Source of the DNA: Stenotrophomonas sp. SAM-B
GTDB lineage: Bacteria; Pseudomonadota; Gammaproteobacteria; Xanthomonadales; Xanthomonadaceae
Assembly (NCBI RefSeq): GCF_013387485.1
Contig: NZ_JABBXB010000001.1
Span: 82,001-146,000 of the forward strand
Reading direction: 5' to 3'
DNA: 64,000 bases
Shown: positions 9,664-18,178 of the stretch, piece by piece
Layout: each line of letters starts with the position of its first letter
Numbering within the stretch: position 1 is the stretch's first letter
The notes under the pieces: model-generated
What the model was told of the DNA's origin: nothing
What the model saw: the letters and a program-made list of their open reading frames with translations, nothing else
Database searches by the model: none
Program-made: the position numbers and the translations under genes

Positions 9664-12030
9664 TTACTTCAGGGTCTCTTCGAACAGCTTGAGGATGCGC
9701 TTGTACTGGTCCAGCCAGGAATCGGCACGCACATAGCCGTGGCGCTCCAGCGGGTACGGCGCGATCGTCCAGTTGTCCTTGTGCAGCTCGATCAGTTTCT
9801 GGGTGAGGTTGACCGAGTCCTGGAAGAACACGTTGTCGTCCATCATCCCGTGCGCGATCAGCAGGTGATCCTGCAGGCCTTCGGCATATTCGATCGGCGA
9901 CGACGTGCGGTACGCCTCCGGGTCGATGTCCGGGGTGTTGAGGATGTTGGCGGTGTAGCCGTGGTTGTACTGGTGCCAATCGACCACCGGACGCAGCGCC
10001 GCGCCGGCCTTGAATGTGCCCGGCGAGCGGAACAGCGCCATGAAGGTCATGAAGCCGCCGTAGGAACCGCCGTAGATGCCGGCGTGGTCACGGTCGCCCT
10101 GCTTGGTCTCGACCAGCCAGTCCAGGCCGTCCTTGTAGTCTTCCAGCTCCGGGTGGCCCATGTTGCGGTAGATCGCCGTGCGCCAGTCGCGGCCGTAGCC
10201 GGCGCTGCCGCGGTAATCCATGTCCAGCACCACGTAGCCCTTCTGCACGAGCAGGTTGTGGAACATCTGCTCGCGGAAGTACGCGGGGTACTGCTGGTGG
10301 ACGTTCTGCAGGTAACCGGCACCGTGCACGAACATGGCGATCGGGTACTGCTTGCCCGGCTCGAAGGTCTCCGGGCCGTAGTACTTGGCCCAGACCACGC
10401 CGGCACCGTGCTTGGACGGCACCTGCACCAGCTTGGGCTGGATCCACTCGCGTGCCTTGAACGCGGCGGTGCGGGTATCGGTCAGCACCTTGGCCTGGCC
10501 ACCGGCGGCGGGTACGACGGCCAGCTGGGTCGGCAGGTAGGCGCCGGAGTAACGCACCAGCAGCTGCTGGCCGTCCGGGGAGAGCGAGAAGTCTTCCACG
10601 CCATTGAGCGAGGTCAGCTCACGCACCTGCCTGCTGGCGTTGTCGACCGCGCACACCTCGTAGTCGCCGGGCGACTGCTGGTTGCACAGGAAGTAGAACC
10701 CGCGGCCGTCGGCGCTGGGCACCGGCATCGAGGTTTCCCACTTGCCGCCGGTCAGCGCCTGCGGCCTGGCCGTGCCCTGCTGGGTGTACAGGTGCGAATA
10801 GCCGGATTCTTCGGACAGCAGCCACAGCGTGCGGTTGTCGTTGGACCAGCCGAAATCGTTGAAGCTCCAGTTGACCCAGGCGCTGTCGGTCAGCCGATGA
10901 CGCGTCTCCAGCTTGCCGCTGGTCGGGGTCACGCTGGCGATCCAGCGATCCTTGTTGTCGTTGGCACGCAGCATGATCGCGGCCTGCTGGCCATCGGGGC
11001 TCCAGCGGATGCTGGGCGCACCGGGGCCACCGAGCAGTTCCACCGGGCGGTTGCCCTTCAGGGCGTCCTTGCCGGCCGCCTTGCGCAGCGCGGCCAGCGG
11101 GTCGGTGGCGATGCCCGGCAGGCCGTCCAGCGACAGCGGCTTGACCGTACCGGCGACGGCATCGACCAGCCACAGCGCGTTCGGTTCCGGATCGTTGCGA
11201 CCGACGCGGGTGCGGGTGTCTTCGAACTCTTCGTAACCGGATTCGGTCACGTATTTGGGCATTTTGCCGCCGCGGCCTTCATCGAAGCTCTTCGGCTTGG
11301 TCACCACGATCAGGGTGCGCGCATCGGGCGAGAGCACGCTGTCGACGATCTCCACGTCGGCGCCCAGATACACCGGGCCCGGCGCGCGGGTGCCGTCGGC
11401 ACGGCGCCAGCTGGCTTCCTGCGCCTTGAGCGCCTCGCGCTGGGCGCGGTCGTTGCGCAGCGTGGCCAGGGTGCGCAGCTGCTGCTCGCGCAGGGTGTCG
11501 GCCTTGGGGGCGTCGTCCGGGTTCTTCTCGGCCTTCAGGCTGGCCACCTGCTGCACGCCGGCGGCGGCGGTCCAGTGGAACCACTCCTGGCCGGTGCGCC
11601 AGATCACACCGCCGTCGCGGGCGAAATTGACCGCGCCGGACTTCTCCGTGCTGCGGGTCAGCTGGGTCAGCGCGCCGCTGCGCAGGTCGCGCACGAACAC
11701 ATCGCCATTGCGCACGAAGACCGAGCGCTGGCGGGTGCTGTCGTAGACCGGGCTCTCCACGTCGAGGGTGCCGCGCTGGTCATCGCCGACCTGGGCGGCC
11801 ACGCCACCGGCCACCGGCTGGCGGAAGGTGTCGCGCACCGGGCTGCCGGTGCGCTTGAGCTGGTACTCGACCTGCTGGCTGTTCCAGGACCACCACGCGC
11901 TCTCGACCGGCGGTCCGATCCAGTCCGGGTCGGCCATCGCCTGCTCGATGGTGATCGGCGTCGGCGCCGCATGGGCAGCGCCGCCGAGAGCGGCGAGCAG
12001 CAGCAGGGACAAAGGCAGCGTTCTGGGCAT
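9664..12030 (-). CDS. Secreted S9 family prolyl oligopeptidase / dipeptidyl aminopeptidase
   Basis: A 788-residue periplasmic serine peptidase. The signal peptide (MPRTLPLSLLLLAALGGAAHA) is followed by a DPP IV-like beta-propeller (about 25-530) with TolB-like repeats, then the alpha/beta hydrolase domain. The nucleophile is S656 in GGSYGGF, with the acid in HGMMDDNV and the His in PLERHGY, giving an intact catalytic triad. It should cleave short peptides, probably X-Pro type or related, in the periplasm. I place the start at the ATG at 12030, which begins the signal peptide; a GTG four codons upstream is possible. Confidence 0.93.
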   Translation of the reverse strand: MPRTLPLSLLLLAALGGAAHAAPTPITIEQAMADPDWIGPPVESAWWSWNSQQVEYQLKRTGSPVRDTFRQPVAGGVAAQVGDDQRGTLDVESPVYDSTRQRSVFVRNGDVFVRDLRSGALTQLTRSTEKSGAVNFARDGGVIWRTGQEWFHWTAAAGVQQVASLKAEKNPDDAPKADTLREQQLRTLATLRNDRAQREALKAQEASWRRADGTRAPGPVYLGADVEIVDSVLSPDARTLIVVTKPKSFDEGRGGKMPKYVTESGYEEFEDTRTRVGRNDPEPNALWLVDAVAGTVKPLSLDGLPGIATDPLAALRKAAGKDALKGNRPVELLGGPGAPSIRWSPDGQQAAIMLRANDNKDRWIASVTPTSGKLETRHRLTDSAWVNWSFNDFGWSNDNRTLWLLSEESGYSHLYTQQGTARPQALTGGKWETSMPVPSADGRGFYFLCNQQSPGDYEVCAVDNASRQVRELTSLNGVEDFSLSPDGQQLLVRYSGAYLPTQLAVVPAAGGQAKVLTDTRTAAFKAREWIQPKLVQVPSKHGAGVVWAKYYGPETFEPGKQYPIAMFVHGAGYLQNVHQQYPAYFREQMFHNLLVQKGYVVLDMDYRGSAGYGRDWRTAIYRNMGHPELEDYKDGLDWLVETKQGDRDHAGIYGGSYGGFMTFMALFRSPGTFKAGAALRPVVDWHQYNHGYTANILNTPDIDPEAYRTSSPIEYAEGLQDHLLIAHGMMDDNVFFQDSVNLTQKLIELHKDNWTIAPYPLERHGYVRADSWLDQYKRILKLFEETLK

Positions 12031-12109
12031 TGCGGGCGGCACCGTAGTGGAAAACCCTGCAAGCGTAGCAGCCGCAAGGGCGGGGGGAGGGGGCCACAGG
12101 TCATGGGGG

Positions 12110-12390
12110 TGACGGCCGGTGGGTCGGGCGCTGGGCCCCCATACCCTTTCCGGCGAATGTCCTCCGGCGTCGGCCTGCGGCCGCCCCCTCCTCCTTTATT
12201 TCGCCTCCAAGGGTATGGGGGCCCAGCGCCCGACCCACCGACCGCCGTCAGAGACCTTCGATTTCCTGCGTGCTCACCGCGAGCCGAGCCCCGTAGCGGC
12301 CGGTAGGCTCCTGGGCAAAATAAAGGAGGAGGCCGCCACGCGGCCGGGGGACATTTGCACCAGGGGCCTGCCGGCTGCTACGGGGCCCTC
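12110..12390. repeat. Cluster of three long interleaved inverted repeats upstream of cydA
   Basis: The 475-bp gap between the S9 peptidase and cydA holds three inverted-repeat pairs. Arms 12110-12148 and 12209-12250 match perfectly over 32 bp, then continue after a 3-nt bulge. Arms 12187-12205 and 12314-12332 (CCTCCTCCTTTATTTCGCC and its complement, 18 of 19 matching) interleave with the first pair. Arms 12286-12313 and 12361-12390 share the core CCCCGTAGC. I see no open reading frame here. It could be a degenerate mobile palindromic element or a structured leader RNA. Confidence 0.8.
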
Positions 12391-12505
12391 ACGCTCGCGG
12401 TAGCCCTGCGACAAAGTGAAGCAGCGCGTCACCGGGTCGCATGTGCCTTTCACGGATACCGGCCCAGACTGGTGCGGATTTCCAGAAACCAGCCGGAGGC
12501 GTCAC

Positions 12506-13903
12506 GTGGACGCGTTGTTGTTGTCGCGGATCCAGTTCGGGTTCGTCATCAGTTTCCATGTGCTGTTCCCGGCCTTCACGATCGGTACCGCCAGCTGGCT
12601 GGCGTTTGTCGAATCGCGCTGGCTGCGTACCGGCAATCCGGTCTGGCGCGAGCTGTACTTCTTCTGGCAGAAGATTTTCGCCGTGTCCTTCGGCATGGGC
12701 GTGGTCAGCGGCATCGTCATGGCCTTCCAGTTCGGCACCAACTGGCCACGGCTGAGCGAGGTCGCCGGGACGGTGATCGGGCCGCTGCTGACCTACGAAG
12801 TGCTCACCGCGTTCTTCCTGGAGGCCAGCTTCCTGGGCGTGATGATGTTCGGCTGGGGCAAGGTCTCGCCGCGCCTGCACTTCTTCTCCACCTGCATGGT
12901 GGCGCTGGGCACGCTGGTCTCCACGTTCTGGATCCTGTCCTCCAACAGCTGGCTGCAGACGCCGGCCGGTTACGAAATCATCGACGGCATCGTGCACCCG
13001 CAGAACTGGTGGCAGGTGGTGTTCAACCCGTCCTTCCCGTATCGCCTCGCACACATGGCGCTGGGCTCGTTCATCACCACGTGCTTCGTGATCGGCGGCG
13101 TGGGCGCGTGGTACCTGCGCAAGGATGTGCACCGCGAGGCCGGGCGCAAGATGCTGCTGGCGGCGGTGGGTTTCGCCGCGTTGACGGTCCCGGTGCAGAT
13201 CTTCGTCGGCGACATGCACGGCCTGAACACGCTCAAGCACCAGCCGATGAAGATCGCGGCGATGGAAGCGCACTGGCACTCCGAAGGCGAGGGCAAGGGC
13301 GTCCCGCTGGTGGTGTTCGCGGTGCCCAATGAAAAGGCCGAACGCAATGACTACGAAATCGCGATCCCGCGCCTGGGCAGCCTGATCCTGACCCATTCGC
13401 TGGACGGCAGCTTCGATCCGCTGACCTCGGTGCCCGCCAGTGATCGGCCCCCGGTGGTACCGGTGTTCTTCGCGTTCCGGGTGATGGTCGGGCTGGGCAC
13501 GCTGATGCTGCTGCTGGCCTGGGTCTCCGCGTTCCAGTGGTGGCGCGGCAAACTGCTGCAATCGCGCTGGTTGATCCGCGGCTGGAACTGGATGCTGCCC
13601 AGTGGCTTCATCGCGCTGATCTCGGGGTGGTTCGTGACCGAGATGGGCCGGCAGCCGTGGGTGGTCTACGGCGTGCTGCGTACCGCCGATGCGGTGGGTC
13701 CGCAGAGCGCGTGGATGACCGCGCTGTCGCTCGGCGTGTACATCGTCGGCTATGCGTTCGTGTTCGGCTGGGGCGTCTGGTACCTGGTGAAGATCATCCG
13801 TACCGGTCCCAAGCCGCACGATCCGGCGCCGAAACTGGATGCCGGCAGCCACACCCCGGCGCGGCCGCTGTCCGGTGCCGATGAACCGCTGGAGGAGCGC
13901 TGA
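12506..13903 (+). CDS. cydA: Cytochrome bd-type quinol oxidase subunit I (short Q-loop)
   Basis: A 465-residue integral membrane subunit that binds hemes b558, b595 and d and oxidises quinol while reducing O2 to water. The heme ligand His lies in FVISFHVLFPAFTIG, and the signature GRQPW is present (TEMGRQPWVVYGVLRT). E. coli CydA is about 520 residues; the shorter length reflects a short quinol-binding loop, the form that includes cyanide-insensitive CioA enzymes. GTG at 12506 is the start because GGAGG lies at 12495-12499; an in-frame ATG at 12416 would add 30 residues without membrane-protein character. cydB follows 1 nt after the stop. Confidence 0.95.
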   Translation: MDALLLSRIQFGFVISFHVLFPAFTIGTASWLAFVESRWLRTGNPVWRELYFFWQKIFAVSFGMGVVSGIVMAFQFGTNWPRLSEVAGTVIGPLLTYEVLTAFFLEASFLGVMMFGWGKVSPRLHFFSTCMVALGTLVSTFWILSSNSWLQTPAGYEIIDGIVHPQNWWQVVFNPSFPYRLAHMALGSFITTCFVIGGVGAWYLRKDVHREAGRKMLLAAVGFAALTVPVQIFVGDMHGLNTLKHQPMKIAAMEAHWHSEGEGKGVPLVVFAVPNEKAERNDYEIAIPRLGSLILTHSLDGSFDPLTSVPASDRPPVVPVFFAFRVMVGLGTLMLLLAWVSAFQWWRGKLLQSRWLIRGWNWMLPSGFIALISGWFVTEMGRQPWVVYGVLRTADAVGPQSAWMTALSLGVYIVGYAFVFGWGVWYLVKIIRTGPKPHDPAPKLDAGSHTPARPLSGADEPLEER

Positions 13904-13904
13904 G

Positions 13905-14918
13905 ATGGAAATGACGACCTGGCTGCCCGTGGCATGGTTCGCGGTGATCGGTTTTGGTGTGCTGATGTACGTGGTGCTGGATGGCTTCGTCCTCGGCATC
14001 GGCATCCTCGCGCCGATGGCCGAGGATGAAGAACAGCTCGACATCATGATGAACACCGCCGCCCCGATCTGGGACGGCAACGAAACCTGGCTGGTGCTGG
14101 GCGGGGCCGGGCTGATGGCGGCCTTCCCGAAGGCCTACGCGGCGCTGCTGTCGGCGCTGTACCTGCCGGTTCTGCTGCTGGTGGTGGCGCTGGTATTCCG
14201 CGGCGTGGCGTTCGAATTCCGCTTCAAGGCGCACCGCTCGCGCAAACTGTGGAGCGTGGCGTTCGGCCTGGGCTCGCTGCTGGCCGCCTTCGCGCAGGGC
14301 GTGATCCTGGGCGCGCTGGTGCAGGGCCTGCAGGTGGTGGACGGTCGTTACGTCGGCGGCGCGTTCAGCTGGTTCAGCCCGTTCTCGATGCTGACGGGCG
14401 CGGCGGTGGTGTTCGGTTACGCTTTGCTGGGCAGTACGTGGCTGATCCTCAAGACCGAAGGCCGCGAGCAGACCTTCGCCCGCACCTTGACCCGCCCGCT
14501 GGTGGTGGCGGTGATCGTGTTCATGGGGCTGGTCAGCGCCTGGCTGCCGTTCCTGGATTCGCGCCTGATGGCGCGCTGGTTCAGCGATGGCAATTTCTGG
14601 TGGCTCTCGCCGGTACCGTTGCTGACTCTGGCGGTCGCCACGGCACTGTGGCGCAGCGCGATGCACCCCAAGCGCGACCTGCCGCCGTTCCTGCTGACGC
14701 TGGCCCTGTTCGTGCTCGGCTTCATCGGACTCGTCCTGGGCATGTGGCCCTACCTGCTGCCGCCGAGCATGACGTTGTGGCAGGCGGCCGCGCCGGCATC
14801 GTCGTTGAGTTTCAGCCTGGTCGGGCTGGTGATCCTGCTGCCGGTGATCCTGGGCTACACGGCGTGGTCGTACCGGGTATTCCGCGGCAAGGTGCGGGCG
14901 GATGTGGGGTATCACTGA
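13905..14918 (+). CDS. cydB: Cytochrome bd-type quinol oxidase subunit II
   Basis: A 337-residue subunit with about eight membrane helices. N-terminal YVVLDGFVLGIGILAPM and the WDGNETWLVLGGAGLMAAFP segment are the family signatures. The ATG at 13905 lies 1 nt after the cydA stop, with GGAGGAG in the end of cydA as ribosome binding site, so the two are translationally coupled. I looked after the stop for the small CydX/DUF2474 subunit often encoded next and found none; the next 258 bp hold palindromic repeats. Confidence 0.95.
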   Translation: MEMTTWLPVAWFAVIGFGVLMYVVLDGFVLGIGILAPMAEDEEQLDIMMNTAAPIWDGNETWLVLGGAGLMAAFPKAYAALLSALYLPVLLLVVALVFRGVAFEFRFKAHRSRKLWSVAFGLGSLLAAFAQGVILGALVQGLQVVDGRYVGGAFSWFSPFSMLTGAAVVFGYALLGSTWLILKTEGREQTFARTLTRPLVVAVIVFMGLVSAWLPFLDSRLMARWFSDGNFWWLSPVPLLTLAVATALWRSAMHPKRDLPPFLLTLALFVLGFIGLVLGMWPYLLPPSMTLWQAAAPASSLSFSLVGLVILLPVILGYTAWSYRVFRGKVRADVGYH

Positions 14919-14949
14919 GGCGTCGGCTGGTCGTTGTCCTGATGGGGCG

Positions 14950-15053
14950 AGGGCGGCCACCCCCTGCCGGGACGCGCCGTAAACCCATCCATGGGGGCTC
15001 GACGGGCGCCATCCATGGCGCCCGACGGTCCCGTCAGGGGGTAGCCACCCTCT
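14950..15053. repeat. Palindromic intergenic element with nested stems
   Basis: Arms 14950-14974 and 15029-15053 are reverse complements at 22 of 25 positions. Inside, 15004-15025 forms a second palindrome (CGGGCGCC..GGCGCCCG) centred on ATCCAT, and a CCCATCCATGGG palindrome lies near 14986-14997. The compact nested structure, about 104 bp, looks like a dispersed intergenic repeat of the kind common in Xanthomonadaceae. It sits downstream of cydB and before xanB2 (convergent), where it may stabilise or terminate both transcripts. Confidence 0.8.
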
Positions 15054-15112
15054 CCCTGGACACGTCGCGTTGCCGGTGGGAAATGGCAACAGCAAAAGCT
15101 GGTGCATGAGCA

Positions 15113-15134
15113 GCCGACCAGCGGTCGGCACTAC
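15113..15134 (-). repeat. Single GTAG-type REP palindrome
   Basis: On the minus strand this reads GTAGTGCCGACCGCTGGTCG+GC, the same class as the other GTAG repeats in the window. It lies 43 nt downstream of the xanB2 stop. Confidence 0.8.
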
Positions 15135-15176
15135 AGGGGCCTGCAGCCGGCGAAGGGGAGGACAGCCGCCGGGAAC

Positions 15177-16199
15177 TCAGCCGTGCAGCCCTTCGATCTC
15201 CACCAGCAGCTCCGCACGACACACCTCGGCGTGCAACACCACGAACGGCGGCGCCGTCGGCAGTGCCGCCATCTGCGCCGCCACCGCCGCCATATCCTCC
15301 GCACGACGCACATATACCTTCAGCACCGACGTCAAACCCAGCACCGGTGACAGCGACGGCCGCTGACCGCGCGCCGTATCCACCAGACTCTGCAGATTCG
15401 TCAGCGTCTCCCGCAACTGCTCATCCACCGCCCCCGTGTGCTGCGACACATGCCCCACGATCGCCGCCGTCCCCGACTGCAGCAACGGCAGGCCCGTGGC
15501 CAACGGCGGCAGCAGCGCCCGCGAAAAACTCGGCGACTGCGGCCCGTACTGGCGTGGATAGCGGAACGCGCTCACCTGGCGCGGATTCTCCAGCGGCAAG
15601 CCCGGCTCGCGCGCCGACAACCAGTACACCTGCAGGCGGCGCTCGCCATCGAAACGGCCAATGCACGTCGCCGCCGGCAGCGCGGCTTCATCCAGTTCCC
15701 GCAGGCCCCGCACGCGGCCCACGCAGAAACGCCGGTAGCGCTCCTGATCGCCCTCGCCCTCGGTCACCGCGTCGAGATAGTTCCAGGTCCGCAACAGATG
15801 CGGATACCCGCAGCGCGACAGGAACGCGCTCATCCGCGCGTAGGCCTCGGCCGCGGCGGTCTCGATGTCGCTGTCGATCTCGTCGATGTCCAGCACCCCG
15901 AACAGCAGCTGGCCGTTGTGCGACCAGCGCACGCCGTCGGTGACACCGTGCTCGACGGGCGTGCCACCACGCCAGACCTCGACCTGCGCCGGGCCCTGCT
16001 CGGCCAGCGGCACCTGCAGCCAGCGCGGGTCCGCCAGCGGCGCGGGGTTCAGGCCGAAGCCGAACACCGCCAGCGTGTGCGGGTCGGCCAGGGCCGCGTC
16101 ACGCTGCGCCGCCGGGACGTAGGCGACATGGAACAACGCAGGTCCGGAGGAAAGGGGGGCGACTGCCGGGGCCGTTGCGTTGTCGATCGTGTTGCTCAT
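15177..16199 (-). CDS. xanB2: Chorismatase / 3-hydroxybenzoate synthase of xanthomonadin synthesis
   Basis: A 340-residue member of the FkbO/Hyg5/XanB2 chorismatase family. XanB2 converts chorismate to 3-hydroxybenzoate, the xanthomonadin starter, and to 4-hydroxybenzoate, the ubiquinone precursor. Recognisable stretches are LLFGVLDIDEIDSDIETAAA, RCGYPHLLRTWNYLDAVTEG and GTAAIVGHVSQHTGAVDEQL, with a C-terminal YjgF/RidA-like half (about 200-340) ending FVVLHAEVCRAELLVEIEGL. It is divergent from the pigment operon, with 181 bp between starts, so both may respond to shared regulation. Length and context match the family fully. Confidence 0.93.
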   Translation of the reverse strand: MSNTIDNATAPAVAPLSSGPALFHVAYVPAAQRDAALADPHTLAVFGFGLNPAPLADPRWLQVPLAEQGPAQVEVWRGGTPVEHGVTDGVRWSHNGQLLFGVLDIDEIDSDIETAAAEAYARMSAFLSRCGYPHLLRTWNYLDAVTEGEGDQERYRRFCVGRVRGLRELDEAALPAATCIGRFDGERRLQVYWLSAREPGLPLENPRQVSAFRYPRQYGPQSPSFSRALLPPLATGLPLLQSGTAAIVGHVSQHTGAVDEQLRETLTNLQSLVDTARGQRPSLSPVLGLTSVLKVYVRRAEDMAAVAAQMAALPTAPPFVVLHAEVCRAELLVEIEGLHG

Positions 16200-16380
16200 T
16201 TCAGAATGTGAATGCTGCCAGTGCCGAGAGTGTCATGATAGCGTGCGCTCCTTTCTCGGCACCGCCACCGGTGCCAGGCGATGTCGACGACAGGCGTGGA
16301 ATGGCTGGCATGGGGGGCCGTTCTGCGTTGCCACCATGGCTCGTGCCTTCTCTTGGTACCCATCCATCATGTTGGCGGGA
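16200..16380. promoter_or_regulatory. Divergent promoter region of xanB2 and the pigment operon
   Basis: The 181-bp gap between oppositely oriented starts must carry both promoters. It is less GC-rich than its flanks (for example TGTCATGATAGCG near 16231 and TTCTCTTGGTACCC near 16350). I could not pick convincing -35/-10 pairs or an operator. Confidence 0.4.
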
Positions 16381-17115
16381 ATGATTGAGTTTTCTGTAAT
16401 CGATTGGGCGGCGTGGGCGCCGGGCATCACGACCCGGGCGGAGTGGCAGGCGTGGGCGAAGGCCCCCTGGCTGCCGGCCGGCGACGATACCCCGGCGTTG
16501 TCCGAAGTGCCCGCCATGCAGCGGCGCCGGATCGAACGGCTGGGGCGCATGGCGATCCAGACCGCGTGCTGGTGCGAGCAGCCCGACGACGGTGGCCAGG
16601 TGCCGCTGGTGTTCGCCTCGCGCCATGGCGATGTGGCCCGCTCGATGGAACTGCTCAACACCTTGAGCGCGGACCAGCCGATGTCGCCGACCGGCTTCGG
16701 GCTGTCGGTCCATAACGCGATCGCCGCGCTGTACTCGATCGCCCGCGGGCATCGGGGCAACTATCTGGCCCTCGCGGCCGGCCGCGCCACGGTCGAGACC
16801 GCCTGCGTCGAGGCCTTCGGGCTGCTCGCCGATGGCGCGCCCGAGGTGCGCCTGGTGGTCTATGAATCCCCCTTGCCACCGATCTACGCCGGCTTCGCCG
16901 ACGAGCCCGACCCGTTCTTCGCCTGGTGCTGGCGGCTGGGCCCGGCTGACGGTCAGGGCACCCGGCTGTCGCTGGGCTGGGGCGCCGGCGGCGAGGACCG
17001 TCCCTCCCAGGGGCTGCCGCACGGCCTGGAAGCCCTGCGCTTCCTGCTCGACGGCGGGCCTGCGTTGGGGCTGGATGCCGACGGCCAGCATTGGACCTGG
17101 CAGCGCCATGGCTGA
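16381..17115 (+). CDS. Beta-ketoacyl synthase-like protein (chain-length-factor type)
   Basis: A 244-residue member of the ketoacyl-synthase N-terminal-like family (Ketoacyl-synt_2) found in aryl polyene clusters. Short length, the GRMAIQTACWC and PLVFASRHGDVARSMELLN segments, and LSVHNAIAALYSIARGHRGN match the family. There is no Cys in the position of the ketosynthase nucleophile, so it is probably a non-catalytic partner that helps set chain length. Two starts are possible: ATG 16381 (chosen) and ATG 16369. It overlaps the next gene by 8 nt. Confidence 0.88.
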   Translation: MIEFSVIDWAAWAPGITTRAEWQAWAKAPWLPAGDDTPALSEVPAMQRRRIERLGRMAIQTACWCEQPDDGGQVPLVFASRHGDVARSMELLNTLSADQPMSPTGFGLSVHNAIAALYSIARGHRGNYLALAAGRATVETACVEAFGLLADGAPEVRLVVYESPLPPIYAGFADEPDPFFAWCWRLGPADGQGTRLSLGWGAGGEDRPSQGLPHGLEALRFLLDGGPALGLDADGQHWTWQRHG

Positions 17116-17911
17116 GCGTTGGCCGGCCCGGATCAACCGTGCCTGGCGGGTGCTGGGCACGGGCCTGAGCTTTGCCGCCTTCGGGATCGGCGGGCTGGTG
17201 CTGGGCGGCCTGCTGTTCCTGTCGCTGCTGCTGATCCGCGATCCGGTGCGCCGGCGCGTGCTGGCCCGGCGGCTGGTGCAGGCCGGGTTCGCCACCCACG
17301 TGGGCCTGATGCACCGGCTCGGGCTGATGACGTATGACATCCGCGGGGGCGAGCGCCTGCAGCGCAACGGTCTGCTGATCCTGGCCAACCACCCGACCCT
17401 GATCGACGTGGTGCTGTTGATCGCCCAGCTCCCCAATGCCGACTGCGTGGTCAAGCAGGCGGTGGCGCGCAACCCGTTCATGCGCGGCCCGGTCCGGGCC
17501 GCGGGCTATGTCTCCAATGACGACGGTGCCGGGCTGGTGGACGACTGCATCGCCGCGGTCCAGGCCGGGGGCAACCTGGTGATCTTCCCCGAGGGCACCC
17601 GCACCGTACCCGGCCAGCCGCCGAAGCTGCAGCGCGGGGCGGCCAACATCGCCGTGCGGGGCCGGCTGGACATCACCCCGGTGCGGATCACCTGCACCCC
17701 GCCCACCCTGACCAAGGGCCAGAAATGGTATCGTGTGCCATCACGGCGATTTCACGTTCAGCTGGAAGTCGGGGAAGATCTCCCGATTGCCCCGTTTCTG
17801 AACGAGACCGGCGATGCGCCCAGGGGGGATGCCTTGGCGGCCAGGCGTGTGACCGATCATCTTGCCCATTACTTCGACTTCGCTGGAGACCCGACCCGTG
17901 CAGGCACTTGA
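17108..17911 (+). CDS. PlsC-type 1-acyl-glycerol-phosphate acyltransferase-like protein
   Basis: A 267-residue membrane-bound acyltransferase with one N-terminal membrane segment (about 18-43). The catalytic H(X4)D is NHPTLID, and the glycerol-phosphate-binding motif is FPEGTR, both intact. In aryl polyene clusters this class is thought to attach the polyene acyl chain to a lipid or sugar acceptor. The start overlaps the previous gene by 8 nt, indicating translational coupling. The acceptor is not predictable. Confidence 0.9.
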   Translation: MAERWPARINRAWRVLGTGLSFAAFGIGGLVLGGLLFLSLLLIRDPVRRRVLARRLVQAGFATHVGLMHRLGLMTYDIRGGERLQRNGLLILANHPTLIDVVLLIAQLPNADCVVKQAVARNPFMRGPVRAAGYVSNDDGAGLVDDCIAAVQAGGNLVIFPEGTRTVPGQPPKLQRGAANIAVRGRLDITPVRITCTPPTLTKGQKWYRVPSRRFHVQLEVGEDLPIAPFLNETGDAPRGDALAARRVTDHLAHYFDFAGDPTRAGT

Positions 17912-18158
17912 GCACGAGATCAAGGAATTGATCATTTCATCGCTTTCACTGGAAGACATCACTCCCGAAGACATCGATTCCGCCGCCCCCCTGTTCGTGG
18001 AGGGGTTGGGCCTGGATTCGATCGACGCGCTGGAACTTGGATTGGCCCTGCAGAAAAAGTACGGTGTCAGCCTGTCAGCCGATTCGGAAGAGACCCGTCG
18101 CCATTTCTCCAGCGTGCGTGCCCTGAGCGAGTTTGTCGCCGCACGCCAGCCGTCCTAA
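17898..18158 (+). CDS. Acyl carrier protein 1 of the pigment cluster
   Basis: An 86-residue acyl carrier protein. The phosphopantetheine attachment Ser is S41 in GLGLDSIDALEL. I use the GTG at 17898 (GGAG at 17885-17888); it overlaps the acyltransferase gene by 14 nt. An in-frame ATG at 17862 would add 12 residues. With the second carrier protein directly downstream it should hold the growing aryl polyene chain or the aryl starter. Confidence 0.92.
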   Translation: MQALEHEIKELIISSLSLEDITPEDIDSAAPLFVEGLGLDSIDALELGLALQKKYGVSLSADSEETRRHFSSVRALSEFVAARQPS

Positions 18159-18178
18159 CGGCGCGACAGGATTTACCC

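Noticed and set aside
9346..12306. Plus-strand frame of 986 codons opposite the Nudix and S9 peptidase genes
   Set aside because: The peptidase on the minus strand has a signal peptide and catalytic triad; the plus frame is its mirror and runs into the inverted-repeat region.
12416..12505. An N-terminal extension of CydA starting at the ATG at 12416
   Set aside because: The 30 extra residues are hydrophilic with no family likeness, while GTG 12506 has GGAGG at good distance and starts the known N-terminus.
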